Shown here piece by piece: positions 1-8,032 of a stretch of 64,000 nt of DNA. Position numbers and translations under genes: made by a program. How positions within the stretch are numbered: position 1 is the first letter of the stretch; every line of letters begins with the position of its first letter. The notes under the pieces were generated by a model. That model saw nothing but the letters and a program-made list of their open reading frames with translations. It had not been told where the DNA came from and did not search any database. The stretch lies in the NCBI RefSeq assembly GCF_002944405.1, contig NZ_CP024307.1, positions 888,501 through 952,500 of the forward strand. Direction: 5' to 3'. Source of the DNA: Sinorhizobium fredii. GTDB lineage: Bacteria > Pseudomonadota > Alphaproteobacteria > Rhizobiales > Rhizobiaceae.

Positions 1-47
1 CGGCGCCGTGAGCGCCGCTTCTGTGTCGATTGCGACCGGCAGCGTGG

Positions 48-671
48 TTACTGCTGCGGTGCCGGTTCGGCGGGTGCCGGTGCCGGAGCCGGGGTCGTGC
101 CCGTTGCCGAAGTCGTCGACGTGTCGACCGGCTGCGCCGCGTTGCGCTCAGCCATCAACTGCGACTTCGTCTTGAATTCCGGCGCACCCTTCAGGGATTC
201 GGCCGTTTCGGTCGTCGTCAGCTTGAGGGCATCCGAGTCTGGCTGTTCGGTGACTTCGATGCTTTCGAACGGAACCGCAACGTTCTTCTCGCCGATTCCG
301 AGGAAGCCGCCGACGCCGACGATGGCCGCAGCGACGCCGCCTTCCTTCTTAATGATAAGGTCGTTGATCTCGCCGATGCTTTCATCATTGGCGTTATAGA
401 CCGACTGACCAATGTAGGTGTTAGCGGAAATCTGGTCGTCCGCCTGTTCGGTCAGATAGGACCCAGCTTCTGCCATGTCGGTCGTCTTGTCCGCAGGAGC
501 CGGTGTCTGTGCCTGGTCAGCCGGTGCCGGAGTGGCAGGAGCAGGCTGCACCTGTGTCTCGGGCGCCGGGGCCGGCGGTGTGGTGGTTTCCTGCGCGAAG
601 CTCATCGGAGCGACGGCAACGCCCACGAGAAGCGCGCCGGCGGCAACGGAAGATATAAATTTGTCGATCAT
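48..671 (-). CDS. Secreted PRC-barrel domain protein
   Basis: The 207-residue product starts with a signal peptide (residues 1-26, cleavage near SFA-Q). A low-complexity Pro/Ala/Thr/Gln linker follows (about 27-66), then one PRC-barrel domain at about 83-145 (pattern YIGQSVYNANDESIGEINDL), and another Pro/Ala-rich tail. PRC-barrel domains are small beta-barrel modules found in photosynthetic reaction centre H subunits, in RimM and in many exported rhizobial proteins. The role here is probably structural or envelope-associated, but no substrate can be named. It stands alone; the 291 bp to the next gene contain no other convincing gene. The domain call is firm, the biological role unknown. Confidence 0.85.
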   Translation of the reverse strand: MIDKFISSVAAGALLVGVAVAPMSFAQETTTPPAPAPETQVQPAPATPAPADQAQTPAPADKTTDMAEAGSYLTEQADDQISANTYIGQSVYNANDESIGEINDLIIKKEGGVAAAIVGVGGFLGIGEKNVAVPFESIEVTEQPDSDALKLTTTETAESLKGAPEFKTKSQLMAERNAAQPVDTSTTSATGTTPAPAPAPAEPAPQQ

Positions 672-906
672 ATCAGTCTGCCTTTCGTTGACGTTGTCGG
701 TTAAGCGCAGCCCCTATTTTCCGGTGTTTTGCGCTGCGCCGGTGGTACTCAAGCAACGTCCGGCAGCGAAAACTGTTCCGGATAAAATGAAAATATAAAG
801 CCGCTGGTTGTCTCAGCATCGAGCCTGTTCATCCATCGGTATAAATCTCTTTTTATGTAAACGCCAACCGCCCGCGGCAAGCAAAACCAATGGCGGGCGG
901 AACGGA

Positions 907-940
907 GAGCGCCGCGTGCCGAGGTCGGCACGCGGCGCTC
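907..940 (-). terminator. Perfect 15-bp hairpin downstream of the galactose operon
   Basis: Arms at 907-921 and 926-940 are exactly complementary around a 4-base loop, 23 bases past the stop codon of the last operon gene. There is no long T-run on the minus strand, so it may act as a terminator or as an mRNA 3'-end stabiliser. Confidence 0.55.
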
Positions 941-962
941 ATCATCGGTGGCCATAGAAGGG

Positions 963-2687
963 TCAGTGGCTCTCGCGATGCACCTCGCTGCCGCTGTTGC
1001 CGACGAGGAAATCGAGGTCGGCGCCCTTGTCGGCCTGCAGCACGGTGTCGTGGTAGAGCTTGTAGTAACCGCGCTGCCATTTTTGCTCCGGCGGCTGCCA
1101 GGCCGCCACCCGGCTTGCGAATTCCTCTTCGCTGATCAGCAGGTTCAATTCGCCCTTCATGGTATCGAGCCGGATGCGGTCGCCGGTCCTGACGATCGCC
1201 AGCGGCCCGCCGGCATTGGCTTCAGGGCTGACATGCAGCACGACCGTTCCGAAGGCCGTGCCGGACATGCGCGCATCGGAGACGCGCACCATGTCGCGAA
1301 CGCCCTTTTCGACGAGCCGGCGCGGGATCGGCATATTGCCGACCTCCGCCATGCCGGGATAGCCCTTCGGACCACAGCCCTTGAGCACGAGAACCGTATC
1401 CTCGGTGACCGGCAGATCCGGATCGTCGATCTTCGCCTTGAGGTCTTCGATCGTCTCGAAGACATAGGCCGGCCCCTCATGGGCGAGCAGGTGCTCGCTT
1501 GCCGCCGATGGCTTGATCACCGCGCCGTTCGGCGCAAGGTTGCCCTTCAGCACCCGGATACCCGCGGCGGCGCGGAGCGGATTGTCGAGCGGCCGAATGA
1601 CGTCGTCGTTATAGACCTCGGCACCTTCCCAATATTTGCTGATCGGCACGCCGAACACCGTCGGCGCATCGGCGTGCAGCAGGTGCTGAATGCGGTTCAT
1701 CACTGCCGGCAGGCCGCCCGCATAGGCGAGGTCCTCGATCAGGTATTTGCCGGACGGCATGCAGTTGACGATGCAGGGGACCTGGCCGCCGACGCGGTCG
1801 AAGTCCTCCAGACAGAGATCGACACCGGCGCGCCCGGCGATCGCCAGCAGGTGAACGACGGCATTCGTTGATCCACCGACGGCGGCATTGGCGATGATGC
1901 CGTTTTCGAAGTTCTGCCGCGTCAGGAGCTTCGACAGCCTGAGATCCTCGTGCACCATGTCGACGATCCGCTTGCCGGTCATGTGCGCCAGCGCCATGCG
2001 CCGCGCATCGACGGCCGGCAGCGCCGCATTGGTCGGGAGCGAGAGGCCCATCGCCTCGACCACGGACGCCATGGTCGTCGCCGTGCCCATAGTCATGCAG
2101 ACGCCGGGCGACCGCGACATGCCGCTTTCGGCTGCCATGAATTCCTGCAGGCTCATTTCGCCGGCGCGCACCGCTTCGGAGAATTTCCACACATCGGTGC
2201 CCGAGCCGATGTCCTTGCCTTTCCATTTGCCGTTGAGCATCGGACCGGAGGAGACGACGATCGTCGGCAGGTCGACGGAGGCCGCCCCCATCAACTGGCC
2301 CGGCGTCGTCTTGTCGCAGCCGCCGAGCAGCACCACCCCGTCGATGCCGTAGGCGCGGATCGCCTCTTCCACATCCATCGCCAGGAGGTTGCGGAACAGC
2401 ATGGCCGTCGGCCGCATCTGGGTTTCGCCGAGCGACGAGACCGGAAATTCGACCGGAAAGCCGCCCGCCTCCCAAACGCCGCGCTTGACGCCCTCTGCAA
2501 GGATGCGCAGGTGGCTGTTGCAGGGCGTCAGCTCGGACCAGGTGTTGCAGATGCCGATGATCGGCCGGCCGTCGAAGACATGATCCGGAAAGCCCTGGTT
2601 CTTCATCCAGGACCGGTGAATGAAACCATCCTTGTGCGTGCCACCGTACCAGTGCCGGCTCCTCAGTTCTTTTTTCTTATCGCTCAT
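963..2687 (-). CDS. IlvD/Edd-family sugar-acid dehydratase, likely galactonate dehydratase
   Basis: This 574-residue protein belongs to the IlvD/Edd family of Fe-S dehydratases. Cluster-ligand cysteines are visible in the N-terminal CNTWSELTPCNSH and GGCDKTTPG motifs and in SPGVCMTMGTA; the family C-terminal region (GCGPKGYPGMAEVGN, VSDARMSGTAFGTVVLH) is complete. I chose the ATG at 2687 because AGGGAG lies upstream of it and the extra 10 residues from the earlier ATG do not look like family sequence. It is the last gene of a five-gene minus-strand operon with dgoK and dgoA. That context points to dehydration of D-galactonate to 2-keto-3-deoxygalactonate rather than branched-chain amino-acid synthesis. 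Arabinonate or another aldonate remains possible. Confidence 0.85.
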   Translation of the reverse strand: MSDKKKELRSRHWYGGTHKDGFIHRSWMKNQGFPDHVFDGRPIIGICNTWSELTPCNSHLRILAEGVKRGVWEAGGFPVEFPVSSLGETQMRPTAMLFRNLLAMDVEEAIRAYGIDGVVLLGGCDKTTPGQLMGAASVDLPTIVVSSGPMLNGKWKGKDIGSGTDVWKFSEAVRAGEMSLQEFMAAESGMSRSPGVCMTMGTATTMASVVEAMGLSLPTNAALPAVDARRMALAHMTGKRIVDMVHEDLRLSKLLTRQNFENGIIANAAVGGSTNAVVHLLAIAGRAGVDLCLEDFDRVGGQVPCIVNCMPSGKYLIEDLAYAGGLPAVMNRIQHLLHADAPTVFGVPISKYWEGAEVYNDDVIRPLDNPLRAAAGIRVLKGNLAPNGAVIKPSAASEHLLAHEGPAYVFETIEDLKAKIDDPDLPVTEDTVLVLKGCGPKGYPGMAEVGNMPIPRRLVEKGVRDMVRVSDARMSGTAFGTVVLHVSPEANAGGPLAIVRTGDRIRLDTMKGELNLLISEEEFASRVAAWQPPEQKWQRGYYKLYHDTVLQADKGADLDFLVGNSGSEVHRESH

Positions 2688-2789
2688 CCGAGCACTCCCT
2701 TTCCATGCGCGATTCACCGCATGGGTTAATTGTATGACTTTTTCTCGGCGCCGCCAGCTTTTGTTCGCGATCGGGCGCCGAATGGTCCT

Positions 2790-3677
2790 TCAGCTAAGTC
2801 GGAACGCCGGCTCGAAGCGGCCCTTGACGTCGATGCCGAGCTCGAAGGTTTTGCCGGCGCTGGGATCGGCGGAGCGTGCCGCGTCGTCGAGGTCCTGCCA
2901 GGCGGAAGTGACCAGCAGCCTGTCCGCCCGCGCACCGATGAAAGCGGGGCAACTCGGCTGCGTCGCCGGCACCGCATAGCGGGCGACCTTCTGTCCGTCC
3001 GGCTTGTACACTTCGACGGCACCGGCGCCCCAGCGGCAGTTCCAGATCAAGCCGTCGGCATCGCAGACCGAGCCGTCGATCCCGCCCGGTGCCGCACTCT
3101 CGTCAGAAAGAGTGACGGGATCGCCGGTCGGCAGTGCCGTCGCCGGATCGATGGCGACGCGCATCAGGTGATTGACGTCGGTGTCGGTGAAATAGGCGGT
3201 GGCGCCATCCGGCGAAAAGCAGATGCCGTTCGGGATGGTGATATTGCCGTAGAGCCTTGTGATGCGGTTGCCGGCGACGTGATAGATCGCGCCCGCATGC
3301 GTCTCGGCTTTCCGTCCCATGGTGCCGATCCAGAGAGCGCCGGAGGGATGAACGCGCCCGTCATTGGAGCGGTTGCCCGGCTTGTCCTCGATTGCGGCGA
3401 ACGGGCTGAGCGAGAAGCTTGCCGTGTCGCGGATAAAAAGCCCCTGGTCCGAGGCGATCAACTGCCGGCCGGGGTCGATGGTGGCCAGCACGCTGCCGAG
3501 AAAGGGCAGGGGATGAATGGTCTTGTGTCCGCTCCCGAGATGAAGCTCGTGCAACTCCTGGCCCTTGATGTTGAACCACCAGGCGGTGTCGGCGCGGGGG
3601 TCGTAGGTCGGGCCCTCGCCGAGTTCGGAGGCGAAGTCGCAGAGGATGTGGCCAGAAAAGGCGACGAGGTCGGTCAT
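2790..3677 (-). CDS. SMP-30/gluconolactonase-family sugar lactonase
   Basis: A 295-residue six-bladed beta-propeller of the SMP-30/regucalcin/gluconolactonase family. Metal-site residues appear in order: the Glu of ELGEGPTYD near residue 18, the Asn of NDGRVHPSGALWIGTM, PNGICFSPDG, and the Asp of GGIDGSVCDADGLIWN. It would hydrolyse the aldonolactone made by a sugar dehydrogenase. The start codon overlaps the dgoA stop as ATGA (3674-3677), so the two are translationally coupled. In this operon the expected substrate is D-galactono-1,4-lactone; that specificity is inferred from context only. Confidence 0.85.
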   Translation of the reverse strand: MTDLVAFSGHILCDFASELGEGPTYDPRADTAWWFNIKGQELHELHLGSGHKTIHPLPFLGSVLATIDPGRQLIASDQGLFIRDTASFSLSPFAAIEDKPGNRSNDGRVHPSGALWIGTMGRKAETHAGAIYHVAGNRITRLYGNITIPNGICFSPDGATAYFTDTDVNHLMRVAIDPATALPTGDPVTLSDESAAPGGIDGSVCDADGLIWNCRWGAGAVEVYKPDGQKVARYAVPATQPSCPAFIGARADRLLVTSAWQDLDDAARSADPSAGKTFELGIDVKGRFEPAFRLS

Positions 3678-4312
3678 TCTTGGCCTCCATAGACGGCATC
3701 ATAGGCTTTCAGCGTTGCCACCGCCCGCTGCCTGACATCCGCTGCGCTCATTCCCGGCTTGTAAAGGCTCGAGCCGAGTCCGAAGCTTCGCACGCCGATC
3801 CTTGCATAGTCGGCAAAATTGGCCTCCGAGACGCCCCCGACCGCGGCGATCTCGATGTCGTGCGGAAGCACTGCGCGGATGGCCGCGATGCCGGCAGGCC
3901 CAAGAACGCTGGCGGGGAAGAATTTCAGGCCGCTGGCGCCCGCAGCCGCTGCCGCGAGTGCCTCCGTCGGGGTGAAGACGCCCGGCATCGTCACCATGCC
4001 CTTGGCCGCGGCGAGCCGGATGACCGACGACTCGACATTGGGGCTGACCATCAGGCGGCCGCCGACGCCGTCGAGCTGCTCGACGTCACCCGTCGTCAGC
4101 ACCGTGCCGGCGCCGATGAGGCAGTCGACCGGCGCCATTTTCACCGCCGTTTCGATGGACCGGAACGGGTCGGGCGAATTCAGCGGGATCTCGATCGCCG
4201 TAAAGCCCGTTTCGATCAGTGCGCCGACGACGCTCTCGGTCTCCTCCGGCTTCAATCCGCGCAAGATCGCAATCAGCGGATATTTCATCGGGGGCAGGGG
4301 AATGCGGTTCAT
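3674..4312 (-). CDS. dgoA: 2-dehydro-3-deoxy-6-phosphogalactonate aldolase
   Basis: A 212-residue KDPG/KDPGal-type class I aldolase (TIM barrel). The Schiff-base lysine is in ASGLKFFPAS, the catalytic Glu in TAIEIPLNSP, and the phosphate/carboxylate-binding GAGTVL and ILRGLKPEE segments are present. It cleaves KDPGal to pyruvate and glyceraldehyde-3-phosphate. The ATG at 4312 is preceded by GGAAG at good distance; the longer reading from 4339 would overlap dgoK and is less likely. It lies 14 bases after dgoK and overlaps the lactonase gene by 4 bases. Pairing with dgoK favours the galacto over the gluco substrate. Confidence 0.9.
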   Translation of the reverse strand: MNRIPLPPMKYPLIAILRGLKPEETESVVGALIETGFTAIEIPLNSPDPFRSIETAVKMAPVDCLIGAGTVLTTGDVEQLDGVGGRLMVSPNVESSVIRLAAAKGMVTMPGVFTPTEALAAAAAGASGLKFFPASVLGPAGIAAIRAVLPHDIEIAAVGGVSEANFADYARIGVRSFGLGSSLYKPGMSAADVRQRAVATLKAYDAVYGGQE

Positions 4313-4326
4313 CTTCTTTTCTTCCG

Positions 4327-5244
4327 TCAAAGGGGCCAAATAGCCTGGGCAGCGGTTGAAAGGCCGGCCCGCACCGCCTCATCGGCGTCGATGAGCCGGA
4401 CTGCGAGGCCCTGGCTTTCAAGCGCCGCGCGATAGAGCGTGCCGAGTTTTCCCGAGCCGACCAGGCAGATGCCGTCCACCGGGCCCGCCGTAGCGAGCGC
4501 ACCGGCGATCTCCAGGCCGATCAGCGTGCCGGACAGGCGAGCCTTGGCGTCGGCCGCGCTCAGACCATGAAGCAATTGTCCCGCCCGGACGGAAAAGAGG
4601 AGGTTCGTCGCCAGCGCCGGTTTTTCCCGTGCCTGGGTGACGGCTTCGGAAAAGGCAGCGCTGTCGGCAGCAATGGCATCCACCCCGGCCACGGCATGGC
4701 TCAAGATCGTATGCTTGGAGATGGCGTCGAACAATTCGCCGGTCATGTAGGTGGAGAAACCGTCGACCGTCTGACCCGACAGCCGCACCCACTTGCTGTG
4801 GGTGCCCGGCATGCACACCAGGTGCCGGCCGCTGTCGAGCATACCGGCTGCCCCGAGCAATTGCGTCTCCTCGCCGCGCATGACATCCGGATGCCGATCG
4901 TTGCGTTGCGCCAGGCCTGGCAGGATGCGAATGTCGCGATCCACGTCCGGAACGGCGATTGCATTTCCCGCGATGGCGCCAAGCGTTGCCGGCGTTTCAA
5001 GATAGCCCGCTTCTTTCCAGCCCTGCCGGGCGCCGGCCATGCCGCAGATGATGATCGGCAGATGGGCAGATGCCGATACGGCGGTAAGATGGCTGTCGAG
5101 GACGGCGTGGAACCCGGTTTCCGCTGCGGTGGTCATACCCTCCGCACTGCGGCGTTCGGCGAGCACCGACCCGTCCTCTCCGATGACCCACAAGCGGAAG
5201 CTCGAGGTCCCCCAGTCCACCGCGGCATAGTAGCCTGCCGTCAT
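4327..5244 (-). CDS. dgoK: 2-dehydro-3-deoxygalactonokinase
   Basis: A 305-residue sugar-acid kinase of the DgoK family (actin-like ATPase fold), with an N-terminal nucleotide-binding segment YYAAVDWGTSSFRLWVI and a Gly-rich GMAGARQGW. It phosphorylates 2-keto-3-deoxygalactonate to the substrate of DgoA. The start at 5244 overlaps the stop of the upstream SDR gene in a TGATG arrangement and gives the family's usual length; the earlier ATG at 5361 would add 39 atypical residues. It is the second gene of the galactose operon. Confidence 0.9.
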   Translation of the reverse strand: MTAGYYAAVDWGTSSFRLWVIGEDGSVLAERRSAEGMTTAAETGFHAVLDSHLTAVSASAHLPIIICGMAGARQGWKEAGYLETPATLGAIAGNAIAVPDVDRDIRILPGLAQRNDRHPDVMRGEETQLLGAAGMLDSGRHLVCMPGTHSKWVRLSGQTVDGFSTYMTGELFDAISKHTILSHAVAGVDAIAADSAAFSEAVTQAREKPALATNLLFSVRAGQLLHGLSAADAKARLSGTLIGLEIAGALATAGPVDGICLVGSGKLGTLYRAALESQGLAVRLIDADEAVRAGLSTAAQAIWPL

Positions 5245-6014
5245 CAAAACACGCCTCCATCGATAATCATGCTCTGTGCCGTCATCGCCGCGGAGCAATC
5301 CGAGGCCAGAAAGAGGCAAGGGCCGACGAGATCCTCGGCAGCCAGAACGCGTTTCAGGCACTGCCTTTCCTGCATCCGGGCGATCGAGTCCTGCGTGAGC
5401 CAGAGCCGCTTCTGCCGTTCGGTGACGATCATGCCGGGCAGGATGGCATTGACGCGGATATTGTCCGGCCCGAGTTTCCCGGCGAGCGACTTGGTGAGCC
5501 CGATAATGCCGGCCTTTGCCGTCGCATAGGCCGGCATTTCAGGCATGTTCAGCATGAAGGCGATCGACGAGAAATTGATGATCGATCCGCCACCCGCTTG
5601 CCGCATGTGCGGCGCAATCGCTTGGGCGAGAAAGAAGAAGTGCCTGAGATTGACGGCGAGGCTTTCGTCCCAGCTTTCCCTTGTCACCTCCTCGAGCGGC
5701 TGCCGGTCGTCCCGGGCGGCGTTGTTGATCAGCACCCGAATGGGGCCGAGCGCCGCGACGGCTGCATCCGCGGCGCTTCTTGCCTGCTCGACGTCCCGGA
5801 GATCGGCGCGAACGAATTCCGGCCTCTGTCCGATTTCGGCGGCAAGCCTGTCCGCAAGCGCGCGGCCCGCGTCCTCGGCAATATCGATGAAGGCGACGCG
5901 CGCACCCTGCCGCAGAAAGCCCTCCACCAGCGCCGCTCCAATGCCGGAGGCCCCGCCGGTGACCAGGACGCCGCGATCGCGCAAGTCGGGGAACTGACTG
6001 CTCGGCAGCGTCAT
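5244..6014 (-). CDS. Short-chain dehydrogenase, probable sugar (galactose) 1-dehydrogenase
   Basis: A 256-residue classical SDR: cofactor-binding TGGASGIG near residues 19-26, NNAA motif, catalytic Ser in NFSS, and YATAK for the catalytic Tyr/Lys. An acidic residue at the end of beta-2 (FIDIAED) suggests NAD preference. It is the first gene of the operon followed by dgoK, dgoA, lactonase and dehydratase, so oxidation of D-galactose to its lactone is the natural role and would complete the De Ley-Doudoroff route. Specificity cannot be read from sequence; L-fucose, D-arabinose or a uronate reductase activity are alternatives. Confidence 0.8.
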   Translation of the reverse strand: MTLPSSQFPDLRDRGVLVTGGASGIGAALVEGFLRQGARVAFIDIAEDAGRALADRLAAEIGQRPEFVRADLRDVEQARSAADAAVAALGPIRVLINNAARDDRQPLEEVTRESWDESLAVNLRHFFFLAQAIAPHMRQAGGGSIINFSSIAFMLNMPEMPAYATAKAGIIGLTKSLAGKLGPDNIRVNAILPGMIVTERQKRLWLTQDSIARMQERQCLKRVLAAEDLVGPCLFLASDCSAAMTAQSMIIDGGVF

Positions 6015-6047
6015 CGATCGTTCTCTCCCTCTTTCTCAGAAAAATTG

Positions 6048-6082
6048 TTCCAGTATGTGGAATAGCTCTTTATTTTCTGGAA
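6048..6082. promoter_or_regulatory. Candidate IclR operator in the divergent promoter region
   Basis: TTCCA at 6048-6052 and TGGAA at 6058-6062 form an inverted repeat around 5 bases, and another TGGAA sits at 6078-6082, exactly 20 bases (two helical turns) after the previous one. It lies between the SDR start (6014) and the IclR-family gene start (6139). IclR-family operators are often short TGGAA/TTCCA palindromes. Binding is inferred. Confidence 0.45.
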
Positions 6083-6138
6083 TTATCGCGCTGCGGGTCT
6101 TATCCTGTCAAGGTGGCAAGCGGGCGAAAGCAGATGAA

Positions 6139-6951
6139 ATGGAACCCAAGATCGTGAGCGAGCAGGAAAGCGAAGGGCCGGGGACCGGCACGCTAGGGAA
6201 GGCGATGGCGGTGCTTGAGGCCGTCGCGGCGGCCGACCGGCCCCAGCGGTTCACCGACATCCTGCAATCCGTCCGCCAGCCGCGCGGCACGTTGCATCGG
6301 CTGCTTGGGCACCTCGTCGATGAAGGCCTGCTGGTGCAGCGAAGCGATCTTTCCTACGAGCCGGGATTGCGCCTCTTGAAGCTTGCCTATCGCTCCTGGT
6401 CCGGCAATCAGTTTCGCGACATTGCCGAGCCGCACCTCTTGCGTCTGCATGAACTCACTGGCGAAACGGTTCATCTCGGCATATTGCGCGACACCGAGAT
6501 CATCTATGTCGACAAGGTCGAAAGCCGCCAGACGGTCCGCATGAGCTCGCAGATCGGCAAGGCCTCGCCGGCCTATTGCACAGGGATCGGCAAGGCGGCC
6601 CTGTCGTCGCTTGGACATGGCGCGCTGGAACGAGTCACGGCAAGGATGCAGTTCGTCCCGTTCACCGAGCGCACGCATCGCTCGGCCGCTTCGCTGCTTG
6701 CGGAAATTGAAGAGATTCGCCGCGAAGGCCATGCCTTCGACCGCGAGGAGCATGAAGCCGAGATCTGTTGCGTGGCAGCGCCGATCGTCGTTCCGGAGCA
6801 CGAATTGGTAGCCGGTATTTCGGTAACCGGCCCTTCCTATCGCGTCACGATGACGCAATTGGCGGCCTGGGCGGCGGATGTTCGCAAGGCCGCCGCTAAG
6901 GTCGAGGAGGAGGCCCGAATCCGGTTGGGACCCGGCCGAGGCGGCCGCTAA
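6139..6951 (+). CDS. IclR-family transcriptional regulator
   Basis: A 270-residue regulator with an N-terminal winged helix-turn-helix (about residues 18-80; GTLGKAMAVLEAV, FTDILQSVRQPRGTLHRLLGHL) and a C-terminal IclR effector domain (TVHLGIL..EIIYVDKVES, SPAYCTGIGKAALS, CCVAAPIVV, AGISVTGPSYR). It is divergent to the galactose operon and probably controls it, with the sugar acid or KDG as effector. The ATG at 6139 gives the usual family length; the longer frame from 6055 runs through the candidate operator. Confidence 0.9.
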   Translation: MEPKIVSEQESEGPGTGTLGKAMAVLEAVAAADRPQRFTDILQSVRQPRGTLHRLLGHLVDEGLLVQRSDLSYEPGLRLLKLAYRSWSGNQFRDIAEPHLLRLHELTGETVHLGILRDTEIIYVDKVESRQTVRMSSQIGKASPAYCTGIGKAALSSLGHGALERVTARMQFVPFTERTHRSAASLLAEIEEIRREGHAFDREEHEAEICCVAAPIVVPEHELVAGISVTGPSYRVTMTQLAAWAADVRKAAAKVEEEARIRLGPGRGGR

Positions 6952-7124
6952 GCATCGCTTTACGGTAAATTAGAAGTTTCGACTGGACGAGGCGGCTATA
7001 GATCGCTAGCTTCAACTGGCTACTCCCGCCTCCACGACTGGTTGCAGTTTCGCGCGGGATGTGTTCCTTGGCGGAAGCGCCAAGAGCGGATTAGGACGGT
7101 GAACCGGCCGGACTCGCCAACGGC

Positions 7125-7895
7125 GTGAACAGGTTGTGGGAGGCCAGCGGAACGATGATGGATTTCAACGCGGACATCAATTCACTGATCCTTCCCGATG
7201 GCCGCTCGATCGATGGGGCGCTCGGCAATGAAGACGATGTCAGGCGCGCTCTGGACCAGATTTCGGACGCTTTCGGATTCCGCGGCTTCATCGTCTTGGC
7301 CATTCCCGACTCCGGTTGTCACAGCCTGGCTGCTCAGGCGTTGCTCACGTCCTGGCCCGCCGAATTCCTGCGGCGCTATGATAGCGCCGGCCTGATCGAG
7401 GGAAGCCCCGTTATCCAGCGGCTGCGCCGGAGCACCATCCCCTTCACCTATGATGCGCATTTGCTGGCGCGCAGGCGCATGGACGGAAAGGGCGAGGCCG
7501 CCGTCAGTGTTTTCGAGCAGGCTGGCATGCCGCGCGGTCTGTACCTTCCCGTCCACGACGCCAAGGGAGGTCGCGCTGCCATTGCCTTTGGCGGAGACCG
7601 GGAGGTGGTCTCGAGCGACGAAATGCAGGCCCTCAATTTCTGGGCGGGGCTGCTCTATAGCCGGCTTTCCGAGATCAGAACGCGCGACCGGCGCCGGCCG
7701 GGCGGCCTTTCCCGACGCGAGATCGAATGTCTGCGCTGGGCTGCGGCCGGAAAGACGACCGTCGAGATGGCGCGAATCATGGCGCTTTCCGAATACACGG
7801 TGAACCACTATCTGAATCGCGCGACCCGCAAGCTCGATTCGGTCAATCGTGTGCAGACGGTCGCCAAGGCGATGCGGGCCGGCCTGATCAATTAA
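7125..7895 (+). CDS. Orphan LuxR-family transcriptional regulator (first of a tandem pair)
   Basis: A 256-residue protein with an N-terminal autoinducer-binding-type domain (about 35-185) and a C-terminal LuxR helix-turn-helix (about 194-254; LSRREIECLRWAAAGKTTVE..TVNHYLNRATRKLDSVNR). The acyl-homoserine-lactone pocket is altered: the W..Y pair survives (W77, Y85), but the canonical DP is GSP or SP and the W of PFxW is replaced (PFTYD). No luxI-type synthase lies in the window. It starts at GTG 7125 or at ATG 7155/7158; no strong ribosome site decides. Sinorhizobium meliloti has several such orphan LuxR proteins, VisN/VisR among them. Confidence 0.85.
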   Translation: MNRLWEASGTMMDFNADINSLILPDGRSIDGALGNEDDVRRALDQISDAFGFRGFIVLAIPDSGCHSLAAQALLTSWPAEFLRRYDSAGLIEGSPVIQRLRRSTIPFTYDAHLLARRRMDGKGEAAVSVFEQAGMPRGLYLPVHDAKGGRAAIAFGGDREVVSSDEMQALNFWAGLLYSRLSEIRTRDRRRPGGLSRREIECLRWAAAGKTTVEMARIMALSEYTVNHYLNRATRKLDSVNRVQTVAKAMRAGLIN

Positions 7896-8032
7896 AAGAA
7901 CAAGCCTCGCTCCTGCCCCTCGTGCGTCCCGCCGCGCGAAACGTAATACACAGCCTTTTGGCGGCGAAGGGAGACCATTGCCGATCACCTGTTGGCAATC
8001 ATGCGCGGCTCAGGCTATTTGATACTTGATGA

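Noticed and set aside
749..955. 68-residue minus-strand frame after the dehydratase
   Set aside because: It reads through the 15-bp palindrome and has no ribosome site or recognisable sequence.
6952..7124. Possible lux box before the first LuxR gene
   Set aside because: No 20-bp lux-type palindrome is visible; only a short TTTACGGTAAA repeat, too small to call.
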